This document shows positions 8,762 to 17,612 of a stretch of 64,000 nt of DNA, in pieces. Position 1 is the first letter of the stretch; each line of letters starts with the position of its first letter. The notes under the pieces are model-generated. The model did no database searches. It had not been told where the DNA came from and saw only the letters and a program-made list of their open reading frames with translations. The stretch comes from Fimenecus sp963624605 (GTDB lineage: Bacteria > Bacillota > Clostridia > Oscillospirales > Acutalibacteraceae), in the NCBI GenBank assembly GCA_963624605.1, contig CAVFQD010000001.1, positions 22,080 through 86,079 on the forward strand, in the 5' to 3' direction. The translations under genes were made by a program, and so were the position numbers.

Positions 8762-9763
8762 ATGACTCTTACATATCCCGAGTTCTATCGGCGTTTCAGA
8801 TGTACCGCCGACCGATGTGCGGACAGCTGCTGTGTCGGCTGGGAAATAGATATTGACGCCGATACATATGAAAAATATCGGCTGATGCCGAAAGCTTTTC
8901 AAAAGAATATATCCGTTTCGGACGGCGTTGCGCATTTTATATTGACGGATGACGAGCGATGTCCGTTCCTTGAGGAAAACGGGCTTTGTAAAATTATTCT
9001 CTCTCACGGGGAGAATATGCTCTGCGACATATGCCGCGAGCATCCGAGGTTTTATGAGTGGTACGGTAATTTCCGTGACGCAGGTATAGGCCTTTGCTGT
9101 GAAGAGGCGGTAAGGCTACTGTTTGAGGGCGACGGCGTGCTCAAATATGAGAGCGTAGAAACCGAGGAAGCGGCGGACGATGATACGCCGGAGAAAGTAT
9201 GCGAAGAGATGTATGCACTTAGGCAAAGGCTGTTTTCCGCTATCAACCGACGGGATTTGTCTTTCCCCGAAAGGGTGAGAAAATGCTTCGGCGAAACAGG
9301 CGTTAAAGATGTCGGAGTACAGAGCGGTGCGGACGCATTTTATATGGAATGCGTCGTGATAATGAAACAGCTGTCGCCTTTCGACAAATTGTGGGACGGT
9401 TATACCGACGCACTTGAAGAGCTGACATTTGATGATATAAAGAAGTGCTTTAGTAAAAATTTATCTAAAGAACAAATACGGTATGAAAAATCTCTTTCGT
9501 ATTTTGTTTTCAGGCACTTTATAAAGGCATGCTTTGACGGAGATATAGCGGCTCATTTCAAATTTGCGGTTATGATGACGGTGTTTGAAATTCTCCTTGA
9601 CTGTGTGAACGGGGATTTGCCTTTCAACACCCGATATTTCTCAAAGCAGGTTGAATATTCCGAGGAAAACATTGACATTTTGACCGATGAATGCTGTTTC
9701 AATGCGTTGATAAGCGAAAATAACATTCTCGCTTTTCTCAACGAATTATTTAACGGAGGGTAA
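8762..9763 (+). CDS. fliB: FliB-family Cys-rich protein (flagellin lysine-N-methylase-like)
   Basis: A 333-residue protein of the family named after the flagellin lysine methylase FliB. The N-terminus has the characteristic cysteine array: FRCTADRCADSCCVGWEID, then CPFLEENGLCKI, then MLCDICREHPRFYE and GLCCEEA. Such cysteines probably bind an Fe-S cluster. No flagellar gene is present in the window, and this family is common in non-motile gut Clostridia, so the real substrate is open. It starts 2 bp after the fucosidase stop. Confidence 0.75.
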   Translation: MTLTYPEFYRRFRCTADRCADSCCVGWEIDIDADTYEKYRLMPKAFQKNISVSDGVAHFILTDDERCPFLEENGLCKIILSHGENMLCDICREHPRFYEWYGNFRDAGIGLCCEEAVRLLFEGDGVLKYESVETEEAADDDTPEKVCEEMYALRQRLFSAINRRDLSFPERVRKCFGETGVKDVGVQSGADAFYMECVVIMKQLSPFDKLWDGYTDALEELTFDDIKKCFSKNLSKEQIRYEKSLSYFVFRHFIKACFDGDIAAHFKFAVMMTVFEILLDCVNGDLPFNTRYFSKQVEYSEENIDILTDECCFNALISENNILAFLNELFNGG

Positions 9764-9765
9764 TT

Positions 9766-10677
9766 ATGAAAAAAGGGGTTAAGATTTTTATAATCGTTTT
9801 GGTACTGATACTTGTTGCGGCGGCAATAACGGCATTTTTGCTTTTCAGGTATTATCCGCATTATAAGTCGGAAAAAAGGACTGTGCAGTTTACCGAAGTG
9901 AAGGAGCTTGACGAGCCCATCAGGGTTATGAGCGCAAATCTGCGTTGCATAAATCCGCTTGATACGGGCAAGAAAAGCTGGTTCTACCGTGCCGACCTCG
10001 TAGTTGAAAATATCGAGAATAACAAGCCGTCGATAATCGGCTTCCAGGAGGCTACAAAGTGGCAGTACGCATATCTCAGGGATTGTCTGACAGGCTTTGA
10101 TTCGGTTATTACATACCGCGACGACTCGACTTTTTCCGAGGGCTGTCCGATTTTCTACCGTGCGGATATGTATGACCTTGTGGATAAGGGCTCCTTTTGG
10201 CTTTCGGAAACTCCCGAGGTAATGAGTAAGGACTGGAACTCAAAATGCTACAGAATTTGCAGTTATGTCATTCTCAAAGAAAAATCAACTCAAAAGGAAT
10301 TTGTCGTTTTCAACACGCACCTTGACCACATCAGCGATGAGGCAAGAATAAACGGCATAGGCGTTGTGCTTGATAAGATAGCGCAGTTCGGTTCGCTGCC
10401 GAGTATGATTATGGGCGATTTCAATGCCGAAGAGGGAAGCGTAACCTATGAAAATGTTACAAAGGACTTCCTTGACGCAAGGTATCAGGTTGACAATGCG
10501 GTTGACTCCTGTACTTATCAGAATTTCGGCAAGGCGCTTGACAGAAACCGTATCGACTACTTTATGATTTCAAAGACAGGGATAAATGTCAAAAGTTATA
10601 AGGTTGTAACGGATACCTTTAACGGCGTGTATTCGAGCGACCATTTCCCGCTACTTGCGGAATTTACACTTGAATGA
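9766..10677 (+). CDS. Endonuclease/exonuclease/phosphatase-family protein, membrane-anchored
   Basis: A 303-residue protein. One N-terminal transmembrane helix (about residues 5-28) is followed by an EEP fold with MSANLRC (about 50-56), the metal-binding glutamate in IIGFQEA, FNTHLDHIS, MGDFNAEEGS and the C-terminal SSDHFPLLAEF histidine motif. It is probably a Mg-dependent phosphodiesterase or phosphatase facing outside the cell. The substrate (DNA, lipid or phosphosugar) cannot be told. It starts just after the preceding gene behind GGAGG. Confidence 0.85.
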   Translation: MKKGVKIFIIVLVLILVAAAITAFLLFRYYPHYKSEKRTVQFTEVKELDEPIRVMSANLRCINPLDTGKKSWFYRADLVVENIENNKPSIIGFQEATKWQYAYLRDCLTGFDSVITYRDDSTFSEGCPIFYRADMYDLVDKGSFWLSETPEVMSKDWNSKCYRICSYVILKEKSTQKEFVVFNTHLDHISDEARINGIGVVLDKIAQFGSLPSMIMGDFNAEEGSVTYENVTKDFLDARYQVDNAVDSCTYQNFGKALDRNRIDYFMISKTGINVKSYKVVTDTFNGVYSSDHFPLLAEFTLE

Positions 10678-10688
10678 CAGGAGAAAAT

Positions 10689-11822
10689 ATGTCAGAGCTT
10701 ATTGCGACAAAGGAATATCTTTTGAAAGCGGTCGGAGCCGTTATCAATTCGGACGAAATACCGAAAATGCCCGAGGACATAAACGCCCGTCTGCTTTTGG
10801 AGCTCATTGTTAAAAACTCGTTACAGGCTATAGGCTATCTTGCGCTGAAGGGTCAGAATTTTGAGTACAACGACAGGCTTGAAAGGTCGTACCGCACGGT
10901 GGTTGCCCGTGAAATAAGCCAGCAAGCCGAGGCGGACAGAATAAGAAAAGACTTTTCGGAAAACGGAATTGACTTTATGTTCTTAAAGGGCTCGCATCTG
11001 AAAAAGCTCTATCCTGCGCCCGAGCTCCGTTTTATGGCAGATACGGATGTGCTTGTCCGTTCGGACGATGTGGAAAGGGCAAAAAAAATATTGCTCTCGC
11101 ACGGCTTTGAGCAAAAGGCGGACAACGGAAAAGACATTGTGCTTACGAAAAAACCGTTTTTGACTGTTGAGCTTCACAACACGCTTTTTGTTGAAGAATA
11201 TTATATGTATGACTATTTTCTTTCTGTCTGGGATAAGGCGCAAAAAATCGGCGAGCACGAATACGCAATGACTGACAGCGATATGTACATTTATACCGCG
11301 GCTCATTTGGCTGAGCACTTCACAACGGGCGGCGCATGCTTCAGACCGACCATGGATATATATCTTATGCGCAAGAAAATGTCGGATAAACTTGATTTCC
11401 CGTATATCGAAAAGGAATTTGAAAAGCTCTCTATTGATGATTTCGTTAAAAAAATCGAGAGGGTTGCGGACGGTATGTTCGGGAATTACGAAAAGGACGC
11501 TTCGCTTGAAGTTACCGAAAACTTTATCGTCCTCGGACCTCCCGTCAAAAACACTGGCGTGGCAAGCGTAGACGGAAAAGACCGTTCAAAGGCGGAAATG
11601 CTTTTGATATCGTTGTTTCCATCACTGAAACATATGCAGCTGCTTTTCCCTGTGCTCAAAAAGGCTCCCGTGCTTTTGCCGCTGTTTTGGGCAGTCCGCC
11701 TGTTTGAGCGGCTGTTCAGTAAAAAAGCAAGAGAAAAGCTTGTAAAAATCAAGGACACCGATAAAAAGGACCTTGAAATAATGGGCAGGATTTACAGAGA
11801 GTCCGGAATAAAAAGAAGATAG
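10689..11822 (+). CDS. Nucleotidyltransferase-fold family protein (NTP_transf_5 type)
   Basis: A 377-residue protein with the family motif FLKGSHLKKLYPAPELRFMA followed by DTDVLV, the minimal nucleotidyltransferase metal-binding pattern. Homologues are often found beside polysaccharide or peptide-modification genes; their function is unknown. I chose the ATG at 10689, 5 nt after AGGAG, over an in-frame ATG at 10674 that overlaps the previous stop codon. A basic, partly hydrophobic C-terminus (about 310-345) may associate with membrane. Confidence 0.75.
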   Translation: MSELIATKEYLLKAVGAVINSDEIPKMPEDINARLLLELIVKNSLQAIGYLALKGQNFEYNDRLERSYRTVVAREISQQAEADRIRKDFSENGIDFMFLKGSHLKKLYPAPELRFMADTDVLVRSDDVERAKKILLSHGFEQKADNGKDIVLTKKPFLTVELHNTLFVEEYYMYDYFLSVWDKAQKIGEHEYAMTDSDMYIYTAAHLAEHFTTGGACFRPTMDIYLMRKKMSDKLDFPYIEKEFEKLSIDDFVKKIERVADGMFGNYEKDASLEVTENFIVLGPPVKNTGVASVDGKDRSKAEMLLISLFPSLKHMQLLFPVLKKAPVLLPLFWAVRLFERLFSKKAREKLVKIKDTDKKDLEIMGRIYRESGIKRR

Positions 11823-11830
11823 CGATTAAG

Positions 11831-11880
11831 ATAAAAGTACACCCCCGAATATGCCCGTGAGAGCATATTCGGGGGTGTAC
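11831..11880 (-). terminator. Long hairpin terminator between convergent genes
   Basis: A perfect 18-bp stem GTACACCCCCGAATATGC and its complement with an 8-nt loop. On the - strand it is followed by TTTTAT, so it mainly ends the VanY-type gene; its position lets it also stop the + strand operon. Confidence 0.85.
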
Positions 11881-11891
11881 TGTATCTGCGT

Positions 11892-12755
11892 TTACGCTAA
11901 GCCGAGATATTCTTCAAGGCATTGGTTGTTTTCTTTCATTTCCTTTGCAGCCTTTTCGCCGACATATCTCCAATGCCACGGTTCAAAGTTCACACCGGTT
12001 ATTGCTGTTTTATCCTCGGGATAACGGAGAATAAAGCCGTAATTCTGTGCATTTTCGCAAAGCCATTTGTATTCCTTTGTGTTTACAAAATCCGAACTTG
12101 CGCTGACTATATCCATTGAAAGCCCTGCGTTGTGCTCGGAACAACCGGCGGGAAGCACCTGTTGCTGCGCTTTTGCCGCCGCTTCCTCGTCGGACATACC
12201 CTGATTTACATAGTAGTTTACTTTCCTTTTATATGTGTTTTCCTGGAGGGTATAGGTATGATAACCCGAATAAGGCGTTAACACACAGCCTGCCTGCTTT
12301 GCGGCGGCATACATTTGCGAATAGTGCTCACTGACCCTTGAGTCAAGCTGAATGTTGCTTCCGTCTATTGCGTTTGAAAGCGTAGGAGCATATGAGTCGG
12401 GCAACGGGTATTTTGTGTTGATTATAGCTATCGACCAATTTTCGGAGTCGGTAACAGAGACAACCGTCGCTTCCTTTTTTGCGGACTTTGCCGCAGGGGC
12501 TTGAGTCTGAGCTTCTGTCGTTTGGGGCTCGTCCGTAACGGGCTCGGCGACAGCGACAACGGCTTCCTCGGTTGTTTCCTCCTCAGCTGTGCCTGACGCC
12601 TCGTTTCTGTTGTACAGTTTTATTTTCGGAGTGGTGTCTCCGACCGATTTATATAAAATAACAAGCGGTATCATAATCACCGCAAGAACGATTAACAATA
12701 TGAGCTTTGTGCGGAGCGTTCTTTTGCTTATACCTTTTTTCTTTCCGTTTTCCAT
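11892..12755 (-). CDS. D-alanyl-D-alanine carboxypeptidase, VanY/M15B family
   Basis: A 287-residue protein. One N-terminal membrane anchor (about 17-35) is followed by a low-complexity Thr/Glu/Ala linker (about 50-95) and an extracytoplasmic M15B domain. Zinc and active-site motifs are present: SGYHTYTLQENTY, SEHNAGLSMDI (His and Asp ligands) and FEPWHWRYVG (catalytic Glu and His). It trims D-Ala from peptidoglycan stem peptides. There is no vancomycin-resistance gene nearby, so this is a housekeeping cell-wall enzyme. It stands alone between two + strand units. Confidence 0.9.
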   Translation of the reverse strand: MENGKKKGISKRTLRTKLILLIVLAVIMIPLVILYKSVGDTTPKIKLYNRNEASGTAEEETTEEAVVAVAEPVTDEPQTTEAQTQAPAAKSAKKEATVVSVTDSENWSIAIINTKYPLPDSYAPTLSNAIDGSNIQLDSRVSEHYSQMYAAAKQAGCVLTPYSGYHTYTLQENTYKRKVNYYVNQGMSDEEAAAKAQQQVLPAGCSEHNAGLSMDIVSASSDFVNTKEYKWLCENAQNYGFILRYPEDKTAITGVNFEPWHWRYVGEKAAKEMKENNQCLEEYLGLA

Positions 12756-12844
12756 ATCTTTTGCCTTTCACAAGTGAATGAATATATTTTATGCAATTTG
12801 CGGGCGGTTGTCAATCGGATATAATGCAATCATATTTTTAATTA

Positions 12845-12873
12845 TCGACAAATGTAAAAAAATGTGATAGAAT
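12845..12873 (+). promoter_or_regulatory. Promoter of the M28 peptidase gene
   Basis: TCGACA (12845-12850), a 17-bp spacer and TAGAAT (12868-12873), 36 bp before the start codon. Confidence 0.55.
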
Positions 12874-12909
12874 ATATTCGTTTATTTTTTCTGACAGGAG
12901 TGTAGCTTG

Positions 12910-14166
12910 ATGAAAGCAAGTGAGAGTAATTCAAATTATCCTTCACGCCTTCGTGAAATGACGAATTATACAGTGCGTGAGGTTAAAAAGGTTTGTGCGG
13001 AGATAGGTCCGCGTGAATCGGGAGAAGAGAGCGAGAGAAAGGCTCAGTCATATGTCGCGCAGTCAATGAAAAATGTTTGCGACAGTGTTGAAACAGAGGA
13101 TTTTGAGGTGCATCCCAAGGCATTTATGAGCTGGGTTGTAATTGATGTTGTGCTTATGCTTGCGTCGATTATCTGCCTGTTATTAAAGCAGTTCAACGCT
13201 TTTGAGGCGGCGAATATGGGACTCGGCATTGCGGCAACGGTGCTTACGGTAGTTTCGGTAATACTAATGGTCGGCGAGTTTCTTTTCTATAAGGAAATGC
13301 TTGACCCGTTCTTCCCGAAAAGACAGTCGTGCAATGTGGTTTGTACCCGTAAGGCTTCTGGGGAGACAAAGAAAAGAATTGTTTTTGCGGGTCATATTGA
13401 TTCGGCTTACGAGTGGTATTTCACACATCTCGGCGGCGGAAAGTTCCTGTTCACAATGATAAAGCTTTCAATAGGCTCTATCGGCTTGAATCTTGTTCTT
13501 GATGTTGCTTCGTTCTTTAATGTTCCGCACTGGCTTGACATTGTAATTATCGTGCTTGCGTTCATTACCGCTGTTCCGATAGCTGCCTGCTCGTTCTTCG
13601 TAAACTGGAAGCTTGTTGTTCCCGGCGCAAACGACAACCTCACGGGTGTGTTCGCTTCAATGGCTGTAATCCGTTATATGGAAGCGAATGATATCCGCTT
13701 TGAGCACACGGATGTCGTTGCGGTTTCCACGGGCTGCGAGGAATGCGGGCTCAGAGGTGCGAGAGCATATGCCAAGAAGCACGCAAACGACGGTATAGAG
13801 ACTGTTGCGATTGCGGTTGATACACTTAAAGATTACGATTATATGGGTATATACAATAAGGATATGAGCGGCACTGTAACCCTTGACAAGCAGGTTTGTG
13901 CCATGGTTAAGAAAGCAAGCGAAAATGCGGGTCTCAACCTTCCTTATTCAAAGGTTTACTTCGGTGCTTCCGACGCTGCTGCTATTCAGCAGAGCGGTAT
14001 CAGGGCTTCTGCTCTTGCCGCTATGGATCCGACTCCCGCAAGCTATTATCATACAAGAGACGACAAGCCCGATATCCTTGAGCCCAAAACGGTTGAGGCA
14101 AGCATAAATGTGCTTCTTGAAACCGCCTTTTTGTATGACAGTGAGGGATTGAAGGATACTTATTAA
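12910..14166 (+). CDS. Membrane-inserted M28-type zinc peptidase
   Basis: A 418-residue protein with an M28 aminopeptidase fold split by hydrophobic segments. Four transmembrane helices lie near 76-95, 103-128, 180-200 and 210-235. The metal motifs are AGHIDSAYEW, PGANDNLTGV, STGCEECGLRGA and the C-terminal YYHTRDDKPDIL. The catalytic parts frame the membrane segments, so the active site should lie next to the bilayer. The ATG at 12910 was chosen over a TTG one codon upstream; AGGAG at 12896 is the ribosome-binding site. The substrate is unknown. Confidence 0.85.
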   Translation: MKASESNSNYPSRLREMTNYTVREVKKVCAEIGPRESGEESERKAQSYVAQSMKNVCDSVETEDFEVHPKAFMSWVVIDVVLMLASIICLLLKQFNAFEAANMGLGIAATVLTVVSVILMVGEFLFYKEMLDPFFPKRQSCNVVCTRKASGETKKRIVFAGHIDSAYEWYFTHLGGGKFLFTMIKLSIGSIGLNLVLDVASFFNVPHWLDIVIIVLAFITAVPIAACSFFVNWKLVVPGANDNLTGVFASMAVIRYMEANDIRFEHTDVVAVSTGCEECGLRGARAYAKKHANDGIETVAIAVDTLKDYDYMGIYNKDMSGTVTLDKQVCAMVKKASENAGLNLPYSKVYFGASDAAAIQQSGIRASALAAMDPTPASYYHTRDDKPDILEPKTVEASINVLLETAFLYDSEGLKDTY

Positions 14167-14247
14167 AAAATAGCGGTTTCCTATTGTTAAAACAGTATGA
14201 TTTGTGTTATTATTATCTCAACATAACGCAAAAGGGGATTAAAATAT

Positions 14248-15342
14248 ATGAAAATTTCATGGAAAAAAACGGTCGCCGTTATGCTCTGCGTCATTATGAC
14301 GGCAATGATTTTTGCCTCATGCAGCGCCGAGGATGTAATCGGAGATGAGGAGGAAACACCTCAGGAGGTAAGCGTAAAGGTTGACCTTAACGATTCAAGC
14401 TTTACATTTACATACGGTGAGTTAAAGACGGTTCTTCCGGCAGATAAGCTCGGCACTCTTTTTGAGGATTATGACGAGATTTCGGACGATATTACCATTG
14501 AGCTGAGCTACAATGACATCACAACAAAGTTCAGTGACGATGATTTGTGGAAGGATGTTCTCAACCTTCTCTCGGAGGAGGAAAAGGCTTCAATTAAAGC
14601 GAACGAGGCTAATGTTGTAGAATATTTTGTAAACAAAATCAATAACGCAAAGTCGGAAAAGCCGATTACGCAGTACAAGGAAAGCTTCTGGACGGACAGC
14701 GGCAGTATCAACTTCAGTCAGAACGGAGAGGATACCGACAGCAAGGTTAAAACCGCCGCTGAGTTCTTTGACTATTATGTTGTTAAGGGAGCAGGGGAAA
14801 AGCTTCCAAACGGAACGACCGAAAAGGGCGACGACCTTACCGACATTGTTTATCTTTTCGGCTCTGACAAAGCGTGTGCAATCACAGCGGACGATGTTGT
14901 TTCTGCGGTAAGCTCACTTTCGTATGAAACGCAGACCGTTACGGAAAAGGTTACAAACGAAAAGGGCAAAGAGGAAAGCCAAGAGGTCAAGGTGGTAACC
15001 GGTATCACGAGAATTATCACAATTGTTCTCAAGGATGATGCGGCTTCGGTCCTCAAGGCATACTCAATGCATGACAAGAACGCAATTCTTGACGAGATAA
15101 AAAAGGCTTCATCTTATTTCACGGTTGACGATTATTCGGTTGACTTTGACGGCTGCACGATCACGGCAACCTTCAACGCCGCTACGGATAACATTCTTTC
15201 CGTAACTTATGATAAGAATATGGATGTTTCAACGGTTGTGAACGGAGTGGGAGACCTCTCTTATCTCGGAAAGCAGGATCTCACATTCGGTTGCACGGAC
15301 CGTATGGAATATCACTTCGGCTGGGACGACGAAGCAAAATAA
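14248..15342 (+). CDS. Predicted lipoprotein of unknown function
   Basis: A 364-residue protein with a lipoprotein signal: a basic start, a hydrophobic core and the lipobox FASCS with Cys at residue 26. The mature part is acidic with no recognised domain. Several DD and EE clusters and a repeated style of beta-strand (VDLNDSSFTFTYGEL) suggest an extracellular beta-rich protein. It has its own ribosome-binding site (AAAAGGGG) and a terminator at 15356-15380. No function can be assigned. Confidence 0.8.
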   Translation: MKISWKKTVAVMLCVIMTAMIFASCSAEDVIGDEEETPQEVSVKVDLNDSSFTFTYGELKTVLPADKLGTLFEDYDEISDDITIELSYNDITTKFSDDDLWKDVLNLLSEEEKASIKANEANVVEYFVNKINNAKSEKPITQYKESFWTDSGSINFSQNGEDTDSKVKTAAEFFDYYVVKGAGEKLPNGTTEKGDDLTDIVYLFGSDKACAITADDVVSAVSSLSYETQTVTEKVTNEKGKEESQEVKVVTGITRIITIVLKDDAASVLKAYSMHDKNAILDEIKKASSYFTVDDYSVDFDGCTITATFNAATDNILSVTYDKNMDVSTVVNGVGDLSYLGKQDLTFGCTDRMEYHFGWDDEAK

Positions 15343-15355
15343 CCAAAGCGACAGA

Positions 15356-15380
15356 GACCGCCGATTCGGCGGTCTTTTTT
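15356..15380 (+). terminator. Terminator after the lipoprotein gene
   Basis: GACCGCC-GATTC-GGCGGTC followed by TTTTTT, 13 bp after the stop codon. Confidence 0.9.
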
Positions 15381-15396
15381 GATACGGAGATAAATT

Positions 15397-16659
15397 ATGA
15401 AAAACAAAGGGCAGAATTATACAATAAAGCAGATTGATCTTTCAAAAAAAAACGGAGTTACCGATAAAAGCCTTGATTACCTTTTTGAATACACAACCGT
15501 GGACGAGGGTAGCGGTTATCTCGGACATCCCGACAGCGTGCTGTTAAAGAACGGCGATATTCTTACCTTTTATCCCGAGGGTCACGGAAAGGGACGGGTA
15601 TTGTCAAAGCGCAGTACCGACGGCGGCAGGACATATCTTGACGGCGACGGCGTAAAAAATCCTCCTGATAGCTGGAAGCTGTCAAAGGAAACTCCGACGG
15701 TTTACAGGCTCAGCTTTTGTGAGCACGATTGGAACGATAAACTGATACTTATATGCGGCAACCCGAAGTGGTGGGATGAAAAGACCTCCACGGGAGGCTT
15801 CAACTGCTCTGTTTCCGATGACGAGGGCGAGAACTTTTCCGAATTTGAGCTCTTCTTTAAGGGTGAGATTTATCCGATAGTGGCAATGAGCTCGCTTACA
15901 CAGCTTAAAAAGGACGGAAAGTTCATTGATAAGTGGATGGGACTTTTTCACGATAAGAATTTTGTCAACTACAAGACCTTTCTGACCTTTGACGGAAACG
16001 GCAAAGTACATTGGACAACGCCCGTGCCGTATTTTTCGGCGTACAGGGAAATTGAAAAGAAATCGCAGATGTGCGAGGTTGAATGCGTGAGAAGCGACGG
16101 CGGCAACGGCAATGAGCTTATGCTTATTACCAGAAGCAATTCCAAAAGGATGAATTCGCTTCTGTCGTTTTCAACGGACGAGGGAGAAACATGGTCACAG
16201 CCCGTCTTTGCACCGAGCGCAATAAACGGCGAACGCCACAAAGCGGATTATCTTCCCGACGGCAGGTTGTTTATCACATTCCGCTCGATTGAAAGGGACA
16301 GAAGGAAAAATTTCAAATACAGTGAAAAGAAGCTTCGGGGCTGGTATTCCGAGGGCTGGATTGCCTGGGTCGGAAGCTATGACGACATTAAAAACGGCAG
16401 AGAGGGCGATTACAGAATTAAGGTGGCGCACACATATCTTCCGAATCAGACCGAGCCGTCCGTTACAGCAAATGCGGACACGGCATATTGCGGAAATGCG
16501 GTTTTGCCCGACGGCACGGTTGTTACCTCCTCATACGGAATTTTCTCCCCCGAAAAAAAGGCGCACGGCACATATTCGACCGATAAGGGAAAGCTCAAAC
16601 GCAAGACCTTTATAGTCTCAAAGCGTATTAAAATAAAGGATGTTGAAAAGCTTTTATGA
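15397..16659 (+). CDS. Sialidase-like BNR-repeat protein
   Basis: A 420-residue beta-propeller of the sialidase superfamily. Asp-box repeats are visible: SKRSTDGGRTY near residue 70, CSVSDDEGENF near 140 and SFSTDEGETW near 260. There is no signal peptide, so it is either cytoplasmic or not a classic secreted sialidase. An arginine triad was not assigned with certainty. With the two fucosidases it suggests use of host mucin-type glycans. Its last 4 bp overlap the next gene. Confidence 0.75.
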   Translation: MKNKGQNYTIKQIDLSKKNGVTDKSLDYLFEYTTVDEGSGYLGHPDSVLLKNGDILTFYPEGHGKGRVLSKRSTDGGRTYLDGDGVKNPPDSWKLSKETPTVYRLSFCEHDWNDKLILICGNPKWWDEKTSTGGFNCSVSDDEGENFSEFELFFKGEIYPIVAMSSLTQLKKDGKFIDKWMGLFHDKNFVNYKTFLTFDGNGKVHWTTPVPYFSAYREIEKKSQMCEVECVRSDGGNGNELMLITRSNSKRMNSLLSFSTDEGETWSQPVFAPSAINGERHKADYLPDGRLFITFRSIERDRRKNFKYSEKKLRGWYSEGWIAWVGSYDDIKNGREGDYRIKVAHTYLPNQTEPSVTANADTAYCGNAVLPDGTVVTSSYGIFSPEKKAHGTYSTDKGKLKRKTFIVSKRIKIKDVEKLL

Positions 16660-17432
16660 AAACAGAAAAATTAAAGCCCGTAAGCGTACCGAAAATCATT
16701 GCGGGAACGGTAATTTTTATACTTTTTACCCCGTTTGTGTCATTTGTGCTTAACTCCGGAAGTATAATAGGTATGGCACTCGGAATTGCGGTTATACTGT
16801 CGGGTGTGTTTTCGCAGAGGATAAAGAGCGCAATATCCGAAATTAAAAAGAAAAAGGGCGGTAGAGCGGTGCTGAAAATTCTTACGGTAATTCTTATAAT
16901 TTTTGCGGTTTACTGCACGGCGGTTACCGTGAAAATACTGTCGTTCAGGGCGGACCCGCACGGTATACCGACGGATACTCCGGCGATTGTCCTCGGCTGT
17001 AAGGTGAACGATGAAACGCCGAGCACAATGCTCGAAAAGCGTATTGCGGCGGCATATAAATATCTTGAGGAAAACGAAAACGCCGTTGTAATAGCTTCAG
17101 GCGGCAAGGGCGACGACGAAAATATATCCGAAGCCGAGGCTATCAGAAATTCTCTTGTAGAAAAGGGCATTTCTCCCGAGCGGATTATACTTGAGGACAA
17201 ATCGACCTCGACGGCAGAAAATATGCTTTTTTCCAAAAGAATAATGGACGAAAACAATTTGGGTAACGAAGCGGTTATAATAACAACGGACTTTCACCAG
17301 TTCCGTTCGACACTGCTTGCAAAGCGAAACGGGATAGAGCCGTACAGTATAAGCTCGAAATCAAAGCCGTTTTCGCTTCCGACGGTCATTGTCAGGGAGT
17401 GGTTTGCTTTTCTCGCGACGCTTTTGAAATAA
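16656..17432 (+). CDS. YdcF/SanA/ElyC-family membrane protein (DUF218)
   Basis: A 258-residue protein with two or three N-terminal transmembrane helices (about 13-60 and 70-90). A DUF218 domain follows: TPAIVLGCKVNDETPS, ASGGKGDDENISEAEAI, then SPERIILEDKSTSTAENM and DFHQFRS. Family members affect envelope integrity and lipid-carrier recycling. The ATGA overlap with the sialidase-like gene indicates coupling. Confidence 0.85.
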   Translation: MKTEKLKPVSVPKIIAGTVIFILFTPFVSFVLNSGSIIGMALGIAVILSGVFSQRIKSAISEIKKKKGGRAVLKILTVILIIFAVYCTAVTVKILSFRADPHGIPTDTPAIVLGCKVNDETPSTMLEKRIAAAYKYLEENENAVVIASGGKGDDENISEAEAIRNSLVEKGISPERIILEDKSTSTAENMLFSKRIMDENNLGNEAVIITTDFHQFRSTLLAKRNGIEPYSISSKSKPFSLPTVIVREWFAFLATLLK

Positions 17433-17436
17433 ACGC

Positions 17437-17465
17437 TTGACAAACACTCGGCGTTTTAGTATAAT
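17437..17465 (+). promoter_or_regulatory. Promoter of infC-rpmI-rplT
   Basis: Consensus TTGACA (17437-17442), a 17-bp spacer and TATAAT (17460-17465). It is the strongest-looking promoter in the window, which fits a ribosomal protein operon. It lies right after the stop of the preceding gene. Confidence 0.92.
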
Positions 17466-17471
17466 ATCTGC

Positions 17472-17612
17472 ACAACAAAGAAGAACACCCGTTCTCACCT
17501 GTGATTTTTAATGAAACAGGTCAATACTTTTTAGGACCTCGGTCTTATTGTGTGTATTGAGCGTGAACGGTTTTTGTTCACGCTTTAATTTATTGTTTAG
17601 GGGTGATTATCC
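17472..17612 (+). promoter_or_regulatory. infC-rpmI-rplT leader, probable L20-type autoregulatory attenuator
   Basis: This is a 140-nt leader. It contains a hairpin ACCTGT/ACAGGT near 17496-17521, a second folded region AATAC..GTATT, and a terminator-like hairpin GCGTGAAC-GGTTTTT-GTTCACGC with TTTAATTT at 17561-17592. CCGTTC (17489-17494) can instead pair with GAACGG (17565-17570), which would break the terminator. In Firmicutes, L20 controls this operon through such a leader. Assignment to that family is by position and logic, not by a matched consensus. Confidence 0.65.

Noticed and set aside
11892..12755. Vancomycin-resistance VanY
   Set aside because: The peptidase family matches, but no vanH, vanA-type ligase, vanX or VanRS genes are nearby; an ordinary cell-wall carboxypeptidase is more likely.
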